A DNA stretch of 64,000 bases, from the NCBI RefSeq assembly GCF_009729095.1, contig NZ_VTGX01000004.1:310001-374000 (forward strand), read 5' to 3'. The number at the start of each line of letters is the position of its first letter. The stretch's first letter is position 1. Source of the DNA: Mycolicibacterium sp. CBMA 247 (GTDB lineage Bacteria; Actinomycetota; Actinomycetes; Mycobacteriales; Mycobacteriaceae). Below, one piece after another: positions 1-8,889 of the stretch. Below the pieces are notes generated by a model. The model was not told the DNA's origin, ran no database searches, and saw only the letters and a list, made by a program, of their open reading frames with translations. A program made the position numbers and the translations under genes.

Positions 1-921
1 GAGGGCGACATCTGCGATACCCAGACCGTGGCCGCTGCCGTCAAGGACATCGACACGATCATTCACACCGCTGCCATCATCGACCTGATGGGCGGCGCCT
101 CGGTCACCGAGGAGTACCGGCAGCGCAGCTTCGCCGTCAACGTCGAAGGCACCAAGAACCTGGTGCACGCCGCACAGGAGGCGGGCGTCAAGCGCTTCGT
201 CTACACCGCGTCCAACAGCGTGGTGATGGGCGGACAGGACATCGTCAACGGTGACGAGACCATGCCCTACACCACCCGGTTCAACGACCTCTACACCGAG
301 ACCAAGGTGGTCGCCGAAAAGTTCGTTCTCGCCCAGAACGGCGAGCACGACATGCTCACCTGCGCGATCCGGCCCAGCGGCATCTGGGGCCGCGGCGACC
401 AGACCATGTTCCGCAAGGTGTTCGAGAACGTGCTCGCCGGACACGTCAAGGTGCTGGTCGGCAACAAGAACATCAAGCTCGACAACTCCTACGTGCACAA
501 CCTGATCCACGGTTTCATCCTGGCGGCCCAGCATCTGGTCCCTGGCGGCACCGCACCTGGGCAGGCCTACTTCATCAACGACGGCGAGCCGATCAACATG
601 TTCGAGTTCGCCCGCCCGGTGATCGCGGCGTGCGGCCGCAAGCTGCCCAACTTCCGGGTGTCAGGACGTCTGGTGCACAAGGCGATGATGGCCTGGCAGT
701 GGCTGCACTTCAAGTTCGGGATTCCCGAGCCGTTGATCGAACCCCTTGCGGTGGAACGGCTTTACCTCAACAACTACTTTTCGATCGCCAAGGCCCACCG
801 CGACCTCGGGTATGAGCCGCTGTTCACCACTGAACAGGCCATGGCCCAATGCATGCCCTACTACGTCGAGCTGTTCCACCAGATGGAGTCCGGGTCGACA
901 CAGCAGCCCGCCCGCGTCTGA
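1..921 (+). CDS. NAD-dependent epimerase / 3beta-hydroxysteroid dehydrogenase-type protein (5' end missing)
   Basis: The reading frame is open from the first base of the window, so the gene starts upstream and the N-terminal Rossmann glycine motif is not seen. The visible part begins with a GDICD segment typical of extended short-chain dehydrogenases. It carries the catalytic YxxxK pair (YTETK, fragment residues 98-102), preceded by a serine-rich TASNS strand. A GVCTTG GTG codon at base 28 is internal, not the start. Extended SDRs of the 3beta-HSD class oxidise or isomerise sterol or sugar-nucleotide substrates with NAD(P). The neighbouring sulfatases and P450, and the KstR box at 8.9 kb, make a sterol substrate plausible, but that is inference. 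The gene ends 64 bp before the convergent DUF1876 gene. Confidence 0.85.
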   Translation, partial: EGDICDTQTVAAAVKDIDTIIHTAAIIDLMGGASVTEEYRQRSFAVNVEGTKNLVHAAQEAGVKRFVYTASNSVVMGGQDIVNGDETMPYTTRFNDLYTETKVVAEKFVLAQNGEHDMLTCAIRPSGIWGRGDQTMFRKVFENVLAGHVKVLVGNKNIKLDNSYVHNLIHGFILAAQHLVPGGTAPGQAYFINDGEPINMFEFARPVIAACGRKLPNFRVSGRLVHKAMMAWQWLHFKFGIPEPLIEPLAVERLYLNNYFSIAKAHRDLGYEPLFTTEQAMAQCMPYYVELFHQMESGSTQQPARV

Positions 922-985
922 GCCCCGATTGCCGCACTCCTCAGAGCGGCTCGTCCCTCGCAGCTTGATCGTCGTACGGTCAAAC

Positions 986-1261
986 TCAGCGGTACAGGTG
1001 CACCGGATGGTGCGTGGACTGTTCGATACGTGCCGACGCGGCATGCAGTAGATCGCTACCCAATGCGATGAGGGCGCGGGCCGCCGCGATCTCCTCACCG
1101 ATCATCGGTGCGCCCGGGTCTCTGGGGTTGCGGTAGGCATCTCCGGTCGTGGACATCGTGTCGTCGCGCACCTGCGCGCGCACCGAGGCATGGGTGTGGA
1201 CCTCGTCCTCGGAGAACTCGATCTCGACGAGCCACTTGTTGGTCAAATCCTTGTCGTACAT
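986..1261 (-). CDS. DUF1876 domain protein (Rv2632c/Rv1738-like)
   Basis: A 91-residue protein beginning MYDKDLTNKWLVEIEFSEDE. It has the compact DUF1876 pattern: an EIEF strand, THASVRAQVRD, and a conserved central ARNP-like segment (here AYRNPRDPG) leading into an alanine-rich helix. The ATG at 1261 is chosen because GGAGGG lies 8-9 nt upstream; longer in-frame extensions lack this signal. In mycobacteria the family includes Rv1738, induced in hypoxia and structurally compared with ribosome hibernation factors; that role is not shown for this copy. No good DosR box was found upstream. It is divergent from the sulfatase operon across a 161-bp gap. Confidence 0.82.
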   Translation of the reverse strand: MYDKDLTNKWLVEIEFSEDEVHTHASVRAQVRDDTMSTTGDAYRNPRDPGAPMIGEEIAAARALIALGSDLLHAASARIEQSTHHPVHLYR

Positions 1262-1422
1262 GTCGATCACCCTCCACATCCAGGGTGCTCCAAAGCGCTT
1301 TTTAATACCAGGGGAAATAATTGGCGTAAATTTCACCGCCGCGGCGTCCAACCCGCGACGGTAACTGCCGCTAACGCATAAAGTCCCACGGGCACAGGTT
1401 GATCCGCTCGGAGGAGGCATTC

Positions 1423-2973
1423 ATGCCTAACGGCAAACCGAACATCCTGGTTATCTGGGGCGACGACATCGGGATCAGCAATCTGAGTTGCTACAGCGAC
1501 GGCCTGATGGGCTACCGCACACCCCACATCGACCGCATCGCCAACGAAGGCATGCGATTTACCGACTCGTACGGCGAGCAAAGCTGCACCGCCGGGCGTG
1601 CAGCGTTCATCAGTGGCCAAAGCGTGTACCGCACCGGCATGAGCAAAGTCGGTGTGCCCGGCGTCGACATCGGCTGGGCCGCCGAGGACCCGACCATCGC
1701 CGAACTGCTCAAGCCGCTGGGCTACGCCACCGGCCAATTCGGCAAAAACCACTTCGGCGACCTCAACAAGTACCTGCCGACTGTGCACGGCTTCGACGAG
1801 TTCTTCGGCAACCTCTATCACCTCAATGCCGAGGAGGAGCCGGAGAACTTCGACTACCCGCACGAGGACCGGTACCCCAGGCTCTACAACCTGGCCAAGC
1901 CGCGCGGCGTGCTCAAGTGCAAGGCCACCGACGAGGTGTCCACCGAACCCGATGATCCGAAGTTCGGTCCGGTCGGCAAGCAGACCATCGAGGACACCGG
2001 CCCGCTGACCACCAAGCGGATGGAGACCATCGACGAGGACATCGCCGATGCCACGGTCGACTACATCAAGCGTCAGCACGACGCCGGCAACCCGTTCTTC
2101 GTATGGTGCAACTTCACCCACATGCACCTGTACACCCACACCAAGCCGGAAAGCCGTGGGCAGGCGGGGCTGTGGCAGTCGCCGTACCACGACACGATGA
2201 TCGACCACGACAAGAATGTCGGCACGGTGCTCGATGTGCTCGATGAACTCGGCATCGCCGAGGACACCATCGTCATCTACTCCACCGACAACGGCCCGCA
2301 TCGCAACAGCTGGCCCGACGGTGGCACCACCCCATTCCGAAGCGAGAAGGACACCAACTGGGAGGGCGCCTTCCGCGTCCCCGAACTGATCCGCTGGCCC
2401 GGAAAGATCAAGGCGGGCACGGTGTCCAACGAGATCATCCAGCACCACGACTGGTTGCCGACCCTGCTGGCCGCCGCCGGTGAACCCGACATCATCGAGA
2501 AACTCAAGACGGGCCACAAAGCCGGGGCCGACGGCCAAACCGAATACAAGGTCCACATCGACGGGTACAACCTGTTGCCCTACCTGACCGGCGAGGAGGA
2601 CGCCAGCCCCCGGCGCGGGTTCTTCTACTTCTCCGACGACGGTGATCTGGTGGCACTGCGGTTCGAGAACTGGAAGATCGTGTTTGCCGAACAGCGGTGC
2701 CGGGGCACGCTGCAAGTGTGGGCCGAACCGTTCACACATCTGCGGGTACCCAAGATTTTCAACCTGCGAACCGACCCGTACGAGTTCGCCGACACCACCT
2801 CGAACACGTACTACGACTGGCTGCTGCGCCACGACTTCTTCATCTTCTATGCCACCGCGATGGCGACGAAGTTCCTAGAGACGTTCAAGGAATTCCCGCC
2901 GCGGCATCCTCCGGCCAGCTTCAGCGTCGACCAAGTGGTCGAGAAGCTGCACGAATACCTAGCGAAGGACTGA
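1423..2973 (+). CDS. Formylglycine-dependent sulfatase, copy 1
   Basis: A 516-residue type I sulfatase of the alkaline phosphatase fold. Visible elements are the N-terminal metal-binding WGDD (residues 12-15), the modification motif CTAGR with the candidate formylglycine Cys55, a GKNH segment in the active-site region, and the second metal pair STDNG (D289-N290). It hydrolyses sulfate esters once Cys55 is oxidised, probably by the FGE at 5415. The start at 1423 follows a strong GGAGGA; an upstream TTG at 1399 is in frame but lacks such a signal. There is no signal peptide: the protein begins directly at the first beta strand, so a cytoplasmic location is likely. It is a tandem paralogue of the next gene, 2 bp away. 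The substrate is unknown. Confidence 0.93.
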   Translation: MPNGKPNILVIWGDDIGISNLSCYSDGLMGYRTPHIDRIANEGMRFTDSYGEQSCTAGRAAFISGQSVYRTGMSKVGVPGVDIGWAAEDPTIAELLKPLGYATGQFGKNHFGDLNKYLPTVHGFDEFFGNLYHLNAEEEPENFDYPHEDRYPRLYNLAKPRGVLKCKATDEVSTEPDDPKFGPVGKQTIEDTGPLTTKRMETIDEDIADATVDYIKRQHDAGNPFFVWCNFTHMHLYTHTKPESRGQAGLWQSPYHDTMIDHDKNVGTVLDVLDELGIAEDTIVIYSTDNGPHRNSWPDGGTTPFRSEKDTNWEGAFRVPELIRWPGKIKAGTVSNEIIQHHDWLPTLLAAAGEPDIIEKLKTGHKAGADGQTEYKVHIDGYNLLPYLTGEEDASPRRGFFYFSDDGDLVALRFENWKIVFAEQRCRGTLQVWAEPFTHLRVPKIFNLRTDPYEFADTTSNTYYDWLLRHDFFIFYATAMATKFLETFKEFPPRHPPASFSVDQVVEKLHEYLAKD

Positions 2974-2975
2974 CC

Positions 2976-4520
2976 ATGCCCAATTCACGGCCGAATATCC
3001 TGGTCATCTGGGGCGACGACATCGGGATCTGGAACCTGAGTTGCTACAGCCGCGGCATGATGGGCTACCAGACGCCCAACATCGACCGCATCGCCAACGA
3101 GGGCATGCTGTTCACCGACTCCTACGGCGAACAGAGTTGCACGGCGGGCCGGGCCTCGTTCATCACCGGCCAGAGTGTGTACCGCACCGGGATGAGCAAG
3201 GTGGGCATGCCCGGTGTTGACGTGGGCCTGCAGAAGGAAGACCCGACGATCGCCGAATGCCTCAAACCGCTCGGGTACGCCACCGGGCAGTTCGGCAAGA
3301 ACCATCTCGGTGACCTCAACAAGTACCTGCCGACCGCGCACGGATTCGATGAGTTCTTCGGCAACCTCTACCACCTCAATGCCGAGGAAGAGCCCGAGCA
3401 CGAGGACTATCCCACCGCCGAGGAAGCGCCCCTGCTCCGGACGGCGCTACTGCCCCGCGGTGTGATCCACTCCTGGGCCACCGACGAGGACTCCGGCGAG
3501 GTCGACCCGCGCTACGGGCCGGTCGGCAAACAACGCATCGAGGACACCGGACCGCTGACCAAAAAGCGGATGGAGACCATCGACGACGAGACCACCACAG
3601 CCTGCGCGGATTTCATCAGGCGACAGCACGAGTCCGACACACCCTTCTTCGTGTGGATGAACATGACCCACATGCATTTCCGGACGCACACCAAGCCGGA
3701 GAGCAAGGGGCAGGCGGGGCGCTGGCAGTCGCCCTATCACGACACGATGATCGACCACGACCGCAATGTCGGCACGCTGCTCGACCTCGTCGACGAACTC
3801 GGCATCGCCGAAGACACCATCGTCATCTACTCCACCGACAACGGTCCGCACGCCAACAGCTGGCCCGACGGTGCGACGACCCCGTTCCGCAGCGAGAAGA
3901 ACACCAACTGGGAGGGCGCATTCCGGATTCCCGAGTTGATCCGGTGGACCGGAAAGATCGCACCGGGATCGGTTTCGAATGAGATTGTGCAACACCATGA
4001 TTGGCTGCCGACGTTCCTCGCGGCAGCGGGCGACCCGGACATCGTCGAGAAACTCAAGGCCGGCCACAGGATAGGGAACAACGACTACAAAGTTCATATC
4101 GACGGGTACAACCTGTTGCCGTATCTCACCGGCGAGGTGGACAAGTCGCCCCGGCGCGGGATGATCTACTTCTCAGACGACGGCGATGTCCTGGGGATCC
4201 GAGCGGACAATTGGAAGATCGTGTTCATGGAGCAGCGCTGCCAGGGAACTCTGGAGGTGTGGTTCGAACCGTTCACCAAGCTGCGGGCGCCGAAGCTGTT
4301 CAACCTGCGCACCGACCCGTTCGAACACGCCGATGTCACGTCGAACACCTACTGGGACTGGCTGATCGATCGTCTGTACCTGATGTTCTACGGCAGTGCG
4401 ATCGTCAACCAGTTCCTGCAAACCTTCAAGGAGTTTCCGCCACGCCAGAAGCCGGCCTCGTTCACCATCAACAACGCCGTGGAGGAGCTTCAGAACTTCC
4501 TGGCCACGCGGGGCGGGTGA
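2976..4520 (+). CDS. Formylglycine-dependent sulfatase, copy 2
   Basis: A 514-residue paralogue of the preceding sulfatase, highly similar along its whole length. It has the same WGDD start (12-15), the same CTAGR motif with Cys55, the GKNH segment and a STDNG pair (D288-N289). The ATG lies 2 nt after the stop of copy 1, consistent with translational coupling. Like copy 1 it has no export signal. The two differ in surface regions, for example around residues 140-170 (copy 2 has a more acidic EHEDYPTAEEAP stretch) and near the C-terminus, so they may handle related but different sulfate esters. Its stop overlaps the GTG of the HAD gene by GTGA. Confidence 0.93.
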   Translation: MPNSRPNILVIWGDDIGIWNLSCYSRGMMGYQTPNIDRIANEGMLFTDSYGEQSCTAGRASFITGQSVYRTGMSKVGMPGVDVGLQKEDPTIAECLKPLGYATGQFGKNHLGDLNKYLPTAHGFDEFFGNLYHLNAEEEPEHEDYPTAEEAPLLRTALLPRGVIHSWATDEDSGEVDPRYGPVGKQRIEDTGPLTKKRMETIDDETTTACADFIRRQHESDTPFFVWMNMTHMHFRTHTKPESKGQAGRWQSPYHDTMIDHDRNVGTLLDLVDELGIAEDTIVIYSTDNGPHANSWPDGATTPFRSEKNTNWEGAFRIPELIRWTGKIAPGSVSNEIVQHHDWLPTFLAAAGDPDIVEKLKAGHRIGNNDYKVHIDGYNLLPYLTGEVDKSPRRGMIYFSDDGDVLGIRADNWKIVFMEQRCQGTLEVWFEPFTKLRAPKLFNLRTDPFEHADVTSNTYWDWLIDRLYLMFYGSAIVNQFLQTFKEFPPRQKPASFTINNAVEELQNFLATRGG

Positions 4521-5422
4521 GGGTGGCCGAACTGGAGTCCTGGAAGGATGGGCCTACGAAGTCGGCGATCGTCGACTTCGTAGGCCTGGCCACTACAGAA
4601 TTCGCTCCCGAAGAACGCGTCGCGGTGTTCGACAACGACGGCACGCTGTGGTGTGAGAAGCCGGCCTACATCCAGCTGGACTTCCTGGTGCGCCGCCTGG
4701 CCGAACAGGTCGCGGACGACCCTGCGTTGGCCGCCACGCAGCCCTACACCGCGGCCGCCGCCGGCGACCTCGGCTGGTTCGGCGACGCCGTCACCAAGCA
4801 CTACAACGGCGACGATTCTGATATGAAAATCCTTGCCGGCGGTATACTTTCGGCCTATCACGGGTTGACGGTCGAGGATCATGCCGAGCGGATCAGGGCG
4901 TTCTTCGCCGAAGCCGTACACCCGAGTCTGGCCCGTCCGTACACCACATGCGGGTACGCCCCCATGGTGGAGCTGCTGCGCTACCTGGAGGCCAACGGGT
5001 TCACCTGCTACATCGTGTCGGGCGGCGGGCGTGACTTCATGCGACCGGTCACAACATCGATGTACGGCATTCCACCCGAGCGCGTCGTAGGCAGTTCGGT
5101 CAGTCTGGCATTCGCCGATGGACACCTCGTCACGACCAATCAACTGGAGTTTCTCGACGACGGACCGGTCAAGCCGGCCCGCATCTGGGGCCGGATCGGC
5201 AGGCGGCCGATCCTCGCCGTGGGCAACTCCAACGGCGACATCGAAATGCTCGAATACACCAGCGCCGGCCCCGGTCCGTCGTTGAGCATGCTGGTGCGTC
5301 ACGACGACGCCAACCGCGAATTCGACTACACCGCAGGCGCCGAGAGGGCGCTGGGACTCGCTGCCGACCGTGGCTGGGCGGTGGCGAGCATGCGTGAGGA
5401 TTGGACGGCGGTCTTTGACTGA
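4517..5422 (+). CDS. HAD-superfamily hydrolase (phosphatase-type)
   Basis: About 301 residues. HAD motif I is FDNDGTLW (nucleophile D39, acid/base D41 if GTG 4517 is used). Motif II lies near VSGGGRDF, and the C-terminal GNSNGDIEM segment matches the late HAD acidic motif. Two GTG starts fit: 4517, which makes a GTGA overlap with the sulfatase stop, and 4523. The family removes phosphate from small molecules, often after other tailoring steps. Its position between two sulfatases and the FGE suggests it acts in the same pathway, perhaps on a phosphorylated intermediate, but nothing in the sequence identifies the substrate. Confidence 0.88.
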   Translation: MRVAELESWKDGPTKSAIVDFVGLATTEFAPEERVAVFDNDGTLWCEKPAYIQLDFLVRRLAEQVADDPALAATQPYTAAAAGDLGWFGDAVTKHYNGDDSDMKILAGGILSAYHGLTVEDHAERIRAFFAEAVHPSLARPYTTCGYAPMVELLRYLEANGFTCYIVSGGGRDFMRPVTTSMYGIPPERVVGSSVSLAFADGHLVTTNQLEFLDDGPVKPARIWGRIGRRPILAVGNSNGDIEMLEYTSAGPGPSLSMLVRHDDANREFDYTAGAERALGLAADRGWAVASMREDWTAVFD

Positions 5423-6329
5423 GGCTGACACCGATCTGGTCTGGATTCCGGCGCAGACGACGATCCTCGGCTCTGATACGCACTACCCCGAGGAGGCGCC
5501 GGCGCGTGAGGTCGCCACCGCGGGATTCTGGATCCAGCGCCACCAGGTGACCAACGCCGACTACGCCGAATTCGTTGACGCCACCGGCTATGTCACGGTC
5601 GCCGAGCGGCCGGTCGATCCGGATGACTTCCCGGGTGCCCCACCGGAGAACCTGGTACCCGGCTCAATGGTGTTCCGGCGCACCGCGGGCCCGGTGGACC
5701 TGCGGCACATCAACCTGTGGTGGGTGTGGACGCCAGGAGCGTGCTGGAATCATCCACGCGGGCCGCGGTCATCGCTGAAGGGGCGCGAAAGCCACCCGGT
5801 CGTGCACATCGCCTATGAGGACGCCCAGACCTACGCCGCATGGGCCGGCCTGGAGCTGCCGACCGAGGCCGAGTGGGAGACCGCGGCCCGCGGCGGCGTC
5901 TCCGGCGCGGCCTACACATGGGGCGACGAACCGGAGCAGCCCGGACAGCACCTGGCGAACTACTGGCATGGAGAATTCCCGTACCTGCCCGAAACCGGTT
6001 ACGGCACGACGAAACCAGTCGGCAGCTTCGAGCCCAACGGGTACGGCCTGTTCGACATGGCCGGCAACGCCTGGGAGTGGACCACCGACTGGTACGGCGA
6101 GGACCGGGCCACCACACCGTGCTGCGCGGCCGACAGCTTCGACCCGAGCCAACCGCAGTTCCGGATCGGGCGGAGGGTGATCAAGGGCGGCTCGTTCCTG
6201 TGCGCGGACAGTTACTGCATGCGGTACCGCCCCGCCTCCCGACGACCCCAGATGGTGGATACCGGCATGAGCCACATCGGTTTTCGATGCGTGCGCCGCA
6301 CCGAGTCGGCTAGCCGAACGCCGGGGTGA
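5415..6329 (+). CDS. Formylglycine-generating enzyme (sulfatase-modifying factor)
   Basis: About 304 residues from a TTG at 5415 that overlaps the HAD stop by 8 bp; a GTG at 5394 is an alternative. The FGE-sulfatase fold is clear: an early VWIP/ILGSD segment, HPVVHIAYEDAQTYAAWAG, LPTEAEWE, GLFDMAGNAWEW and the signature GGSFLCADSYCMRYR. Both catalytic cysteines are present (Cys263 and Cys268, five apart), as needed for the copper-dependent aerobic enzyme that turns the sulfatase CxAxR cysteine into formylglycine. Being in the same operon as two CTAGR sulfatases makes these its obvious clients. It ends inside the convergent TetR gene (20-bp overlap). Confidence 0.94.
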   Translation: MTEADTDLVWIPAQTTILGSDTHYPEEAPAREVATAGFWIQRHQVTNADYAEFVDATGYVTVAERPVDPDDFPGAPPENLVPGSMVFRRTAGPVDLRHINLWWVWTPGACWNHPRGPRSSLKGRESHPVVHIAYEDAQTYAAWAGLELPTEAEWETAARGGVSGAAYTWGDEPEQPGQHLANYWHGEFPYLPETGYGTTKPVGSFEPNGYGLFDMAGNAWEWTTDWYGEDRATTPCCAADSFDPSQPQFRIGRRVIKGGSFLCADSYCMRYRPASRRPQMVDTGMSHIGFRCVRRTESASRTPG

Positions 6330-6912
6330 CGAAGCGTCGCAACATCTCCTGTTCGGCGGCCTCGTCGGCTCCGGGCCAGACCAATAGCGACAGCACAAGG
6401 CGCACGATCCACGCCGCGGCCACCGGGTCGTCCTCACCCAGTCCGCTGAGTTCGGTGGCGAACGCCGCAGGCACCGACGACTGCGTCAAGTCGGCCATCC
6501 CATCCCCGCTGCGCAGCCAGCCGAGCAGCAGGCCGTACATCGGATCGGCTCGAATACGTTGTAGCGCGACGGTAACTGCGGTCAGCACCCGCTGCGATCC
6601 GGTCAGGCCGTCAACCCCTCGACGCACCTCCCCCACTATCGAAGCAGCCAACCGGGCCAACACGGCGTCGCGGATCTGAGCCTTCCCGCCCGCATGCCGG
6701 TACACCGTCGCGCGTGAGCAGTGCACGCGGGCGGCCAGCGCATCGATGTCCAGAGCGTCGAGCCCGTCGCGAGCCGCCATCTCGGCGGCCGCCGCGTAGA
6801 TGCGCTCGGCCGCCTCCGCGCGTCGGTCGCCACCGACCAGCCAGTCCGCACGCCTCGGAGACACAATTGTGAATTTATCGCATGATGAGACAGAATCCCC
6901 GTTGATTCTCAT
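6310..6912 (-). CDS. TetR-family transcriptional regulator
   Basis: Up to 200 residues. The N-terminal helix-turn-helix lies at about residues 54-76 (IDALAARVHCSRATVYRHAGGK), followed by a helical ligand-binding domain. It converges with the FGE gene and diverges from the P450, the usual place for a local repressor. The ATG at 6912 falls inside an imperfect palindrome (6884-6913), so a downstream GTG at 6864 (185 residues) may be the real start, leaving the palindrome as an operator in front of both genes. The ligand is unknown. Confidence 0.88.
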   Translation of the reverse strand: MRINGDSVSSCDKFTIVSPRRADWLVGGDRRAEAAERIYAAAAEMAARDGLDALDIDALAARVHCSRATVYRHAGGKAQIRDAVLARLAASIVGEVRRGVDGLTGSQRVLTAVTVALQRIRADPMYGLLLGWLRSGDGMADLTQSSVPAAFATELSGLGEDDPVAAAWIVRLVLSLLVWPGADEAAEQEMLRRFVTPAFG

Positions 6913-6913
6913 C
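6884..6913. promoter_or_regulatory. Candidate TetR operator (interrupted palindrome)
   Basis: GATGAGA at 6884-6890 pairs with TCTCATC at 6907-6913, and inner AGAAT (6892-6896) pairs with ATTCT (6905-6909), around an 8-bp core. It lies at the 5' end of the TetR gene and about 115 bp before the P450 start. Assignment to the TetR protein rests on position and symmetry only. Confidence 0.45.
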
Positions 6914-7029
6914 CCACACGCAGGTCAGCGCCCCGTATTGAGACACCTCCCGGACCGGGCGGTCACCGCTGAGTATCAACATGTGCGGGCATCGTTGACT
7001 GCCCCAGAACCACCAGCCAACCTGGGCAA

Positions 7030-8229
7030 ATGCTCCCGGCACACGAACTGTTCGAGCCCGCCTGCCTGCAGGATCCGTACCCGCTCTATGACCGGCTGCT
7101 GGCCGGCGCACCAGTGGCGCAGGTCGGCGACTCTCCGTTCTTCGTGGTGAGCTCATTCGACGCCGTCACCGAGGCCACCGCGCGACCACAAGATTTCTCT
7201 TCGAATCTCACCGCGACCATGTGGTACCAGCCCGACGGCACCGTCTCCGCGTTCGGCATGGGTGAGCCCGGCAGCCCCATCCACGTTCTGGCCACCGCCG
7301 ACGATCCGGCCCATGCCGCCCATCGCAAGATGGTGCTGTCCCGGATGGCGGCCAAGCGGATTGCCGAACTGGAACCCTTCATCGCCGTCACCACCGCCGA
7401 CCTGCTGACCGGGGCCGCCGAGGAGTTCGACTGGATGTCCACGCTGGCAGACCGGCTGCCCATGTTGGTGGTCGCGAAGCTGCTGGGACTACCGGCAGCG
7501 GATGTGGACCGGCTGGTGACCTGGGCATACGCCAGCACCCAACTGCTCGACGGGTTGGTCGACACCGAACAACTGACCGCGTCGGGGATCGCGGCCGTTG
7601 AACTCGGCGGCTACCTGACCGAACGGTTCGGCGAAGCTTTGGCAAACCCGGACGAAAATCTGCTGGGCGACCTGGCGACCTACTGCACGGCCGAACGATT
7701 GTCCCGCGATGTCGCGGTGTTCATGCTGATCCAGCTGATCGGCGCGGGCGCGGAATCGACCGCGGCGTTGATCGGAAGCGCCGTGTGGATCCTGAGCCGC
7801 CGGCCCGAGCTCACCGAGCGGCTACAGCGCGATCCGGCCATGATCACGCCGTTCCTGGAGGAGGTGCTGCGGTTCGAGTCCCCGTTCCGCGGCCACTATC
7901 GGCACGTGCTGGCCGATACCGAGCTGGCAGGCGTCGCGGTGCCCGCGGACTCGCACCTACTGCTGTTGTGGGGAGCGGCCAATCGGGATGAGGGCGCATT
8001 CGAGGCTCCGCACAAGTTTCGGCTGGATCGGCCGAATATCAAGAATCACTTGGCATTCGGCAAGGGCGGGCATTTCTGCCTCGGGGCAGCGCTGGCCCGG
8101 CTCGAAGCCCGCATCGTGGTGCCGTCACTGCTCTCGAGCGGCAGGACTATCCGGCCGGCCGGGCATGCCGAATGGCTACCCAGCCTGTTGGTGCGCCGGT
8201 TGCGTCAACTTCCGCTGAGCGTGCGGTGA
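7030..8229 (+). CDS. Cytochrome P450
   Basis: A 399-residue soluble bacterial P450. Visible elements: the I-helix oxygen-binding motif IGAGAEST, the K-helix ExxR (E278-R281), and the heme-binding loop FGKGGHFCLG with Cys350 as axial ligand. It would insert one oxygen atom into an organic substrate using an external ferredoxin and reductase; no redox partner gene lies nearby. The gene is divergent from the TetR regulator and is probably controlled by it. Substrate cannot be read from the sequence; the sterol-flavoured surroundings are suggestive only. Confidence 0.93.
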   Translation: MLPAHELFEPACLQDPYPLYDRLLAGAPVAQVGDSPFFVVSSFDAVTEATARPQDFSSNLTATMWYQPDGTVSAFGMGEPGSPIHVLATADDPAHAAHRKMVLSRMAAKRIAELEPFIAVTTADLLTGAAEEFDWMSTLADRLPMLVVAKLLGLPAADVDRLVTWAYASTQLLDGLVDTEQLTASGIAAVELGGYLTERFGEALANPDENLLGDLATYCTAERLSRDVAVFMLIQLIGAGAESTAALIGSAVWILSRRPELTERLQRDPAMITPFLEEVLRFESPFRGHYRHVLADTELAGVAVPADSHLLLLWGAANRDEGAFEAPHKFRLDRPNIKNHLAFGKGGHFCLGAALARLEARIVVPSLLSSGRTIRPAGHAEWLPSLLVRRLRQLPLSVR

Positions 8230-8241
8230 CGTACCCAGAAC

Positions 8242-8517
8242 TCAGGCGACTTGCGTCGCGAGCGCGATGCTGTCGTCGTCTACGAACACCAGGCCACCAT
8301 CGTCGAGGTTGACCGCCCACCGTCGCGCCGGCTCGACAAATCGCTCTCCAGCGACCTCGACCGCGGTCCCGGCCAAATCGGCAAAATCCTCGACGACACT
8401 GCCATGCAGTTCGTCGTCAGTTCCCGGATAGACGACCACCGTGGATCCCACAGCAATCTCTCCGGCAATTTCTTCGGAGTCACTGTCGTTAACCCCTGCC
8501 ACGATATCTTCGGACAT
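8242..8517 (-). CDS. Small acidic protein of unknown function
   Basis: A 91-residue acidic protein. The ATG at 8517 has GGGGAGGTG close upstream, and an in-frame extension to 8871 lacks any signal, so the short form is preferred. After a charged N-terminus (MSEDIVAGVNDSDSEEIAG) comes a small beta-rich region: VGSTVVVYPG, SVVEDFADLAG, RRWAVNLDDGGLVFVDDDSI. The second half resembles small barrel folds, but no family is recognised. It converges with the P450, 12 bp apart. Confidence 0.72.
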   Translation of the reverse strand: MSEDIVAGVNDSDSEEIAGEIAVGSTVVVYPGTDDELHGSVVEDFADLAGTAVEVAGERFVEPARRWAVNLDDGGLVFVDDDSIALATQVA

Positions 8518-8889
8518 CACACACCTCCCCAATTGCTGACGCGTGCAACCGAGTACATCACAAACGCCTGCGACTGGCTCACTTTCGTTGATACCTACAG
8601 CCACACCATGCATATGCCTCGGGCAAATATCCAAATCCGGCAACGACGACCATTCCGGCAAACACGTCACAGCCGGGCATGCGGTGTGCTCCCGGTCACA
8701 CCTCTTCGGCGACAGTGCCATTGGCCAATGTTTTTGAGGCAACCGCAGCAACATTCGCCTACCCGAGCACTCCCCCAGCACGGCGGATATGAACCGGTTG
8801 CTGAGCAACCGCGGGCGAACAGCCCGCCCCAAACGCTCCGAACGCCGTGCGGCCGCGGTGACACACGCCACACCGGCGTTCGCTAGTGT
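8518..8889. other. Non-coding stretch before the KstR-controlled operon
   Basis: About 370 bp between the small acidic gene and the KstR box. Open frames here are extensions or shadows without a ribosome site. I see no convincing RNA gene, repeat or further operator; it presumably carries the promoter of the 8517 gene on the minus strand. Confidence 0.4.

Noticed and set aside
1262..1330. DosR box for the DUF1876 gene
   Set aside because: The family suggests it, but the best local sequence lacks the paired GGGAC/GTCCC cores.
1333..2832. 499-codon open frame antisense to the first sulfatase
   Set aside because: Composition artefact of high-GC coding DNA; no ribosome site, and the opposite strand has clear sulfatase motifs.
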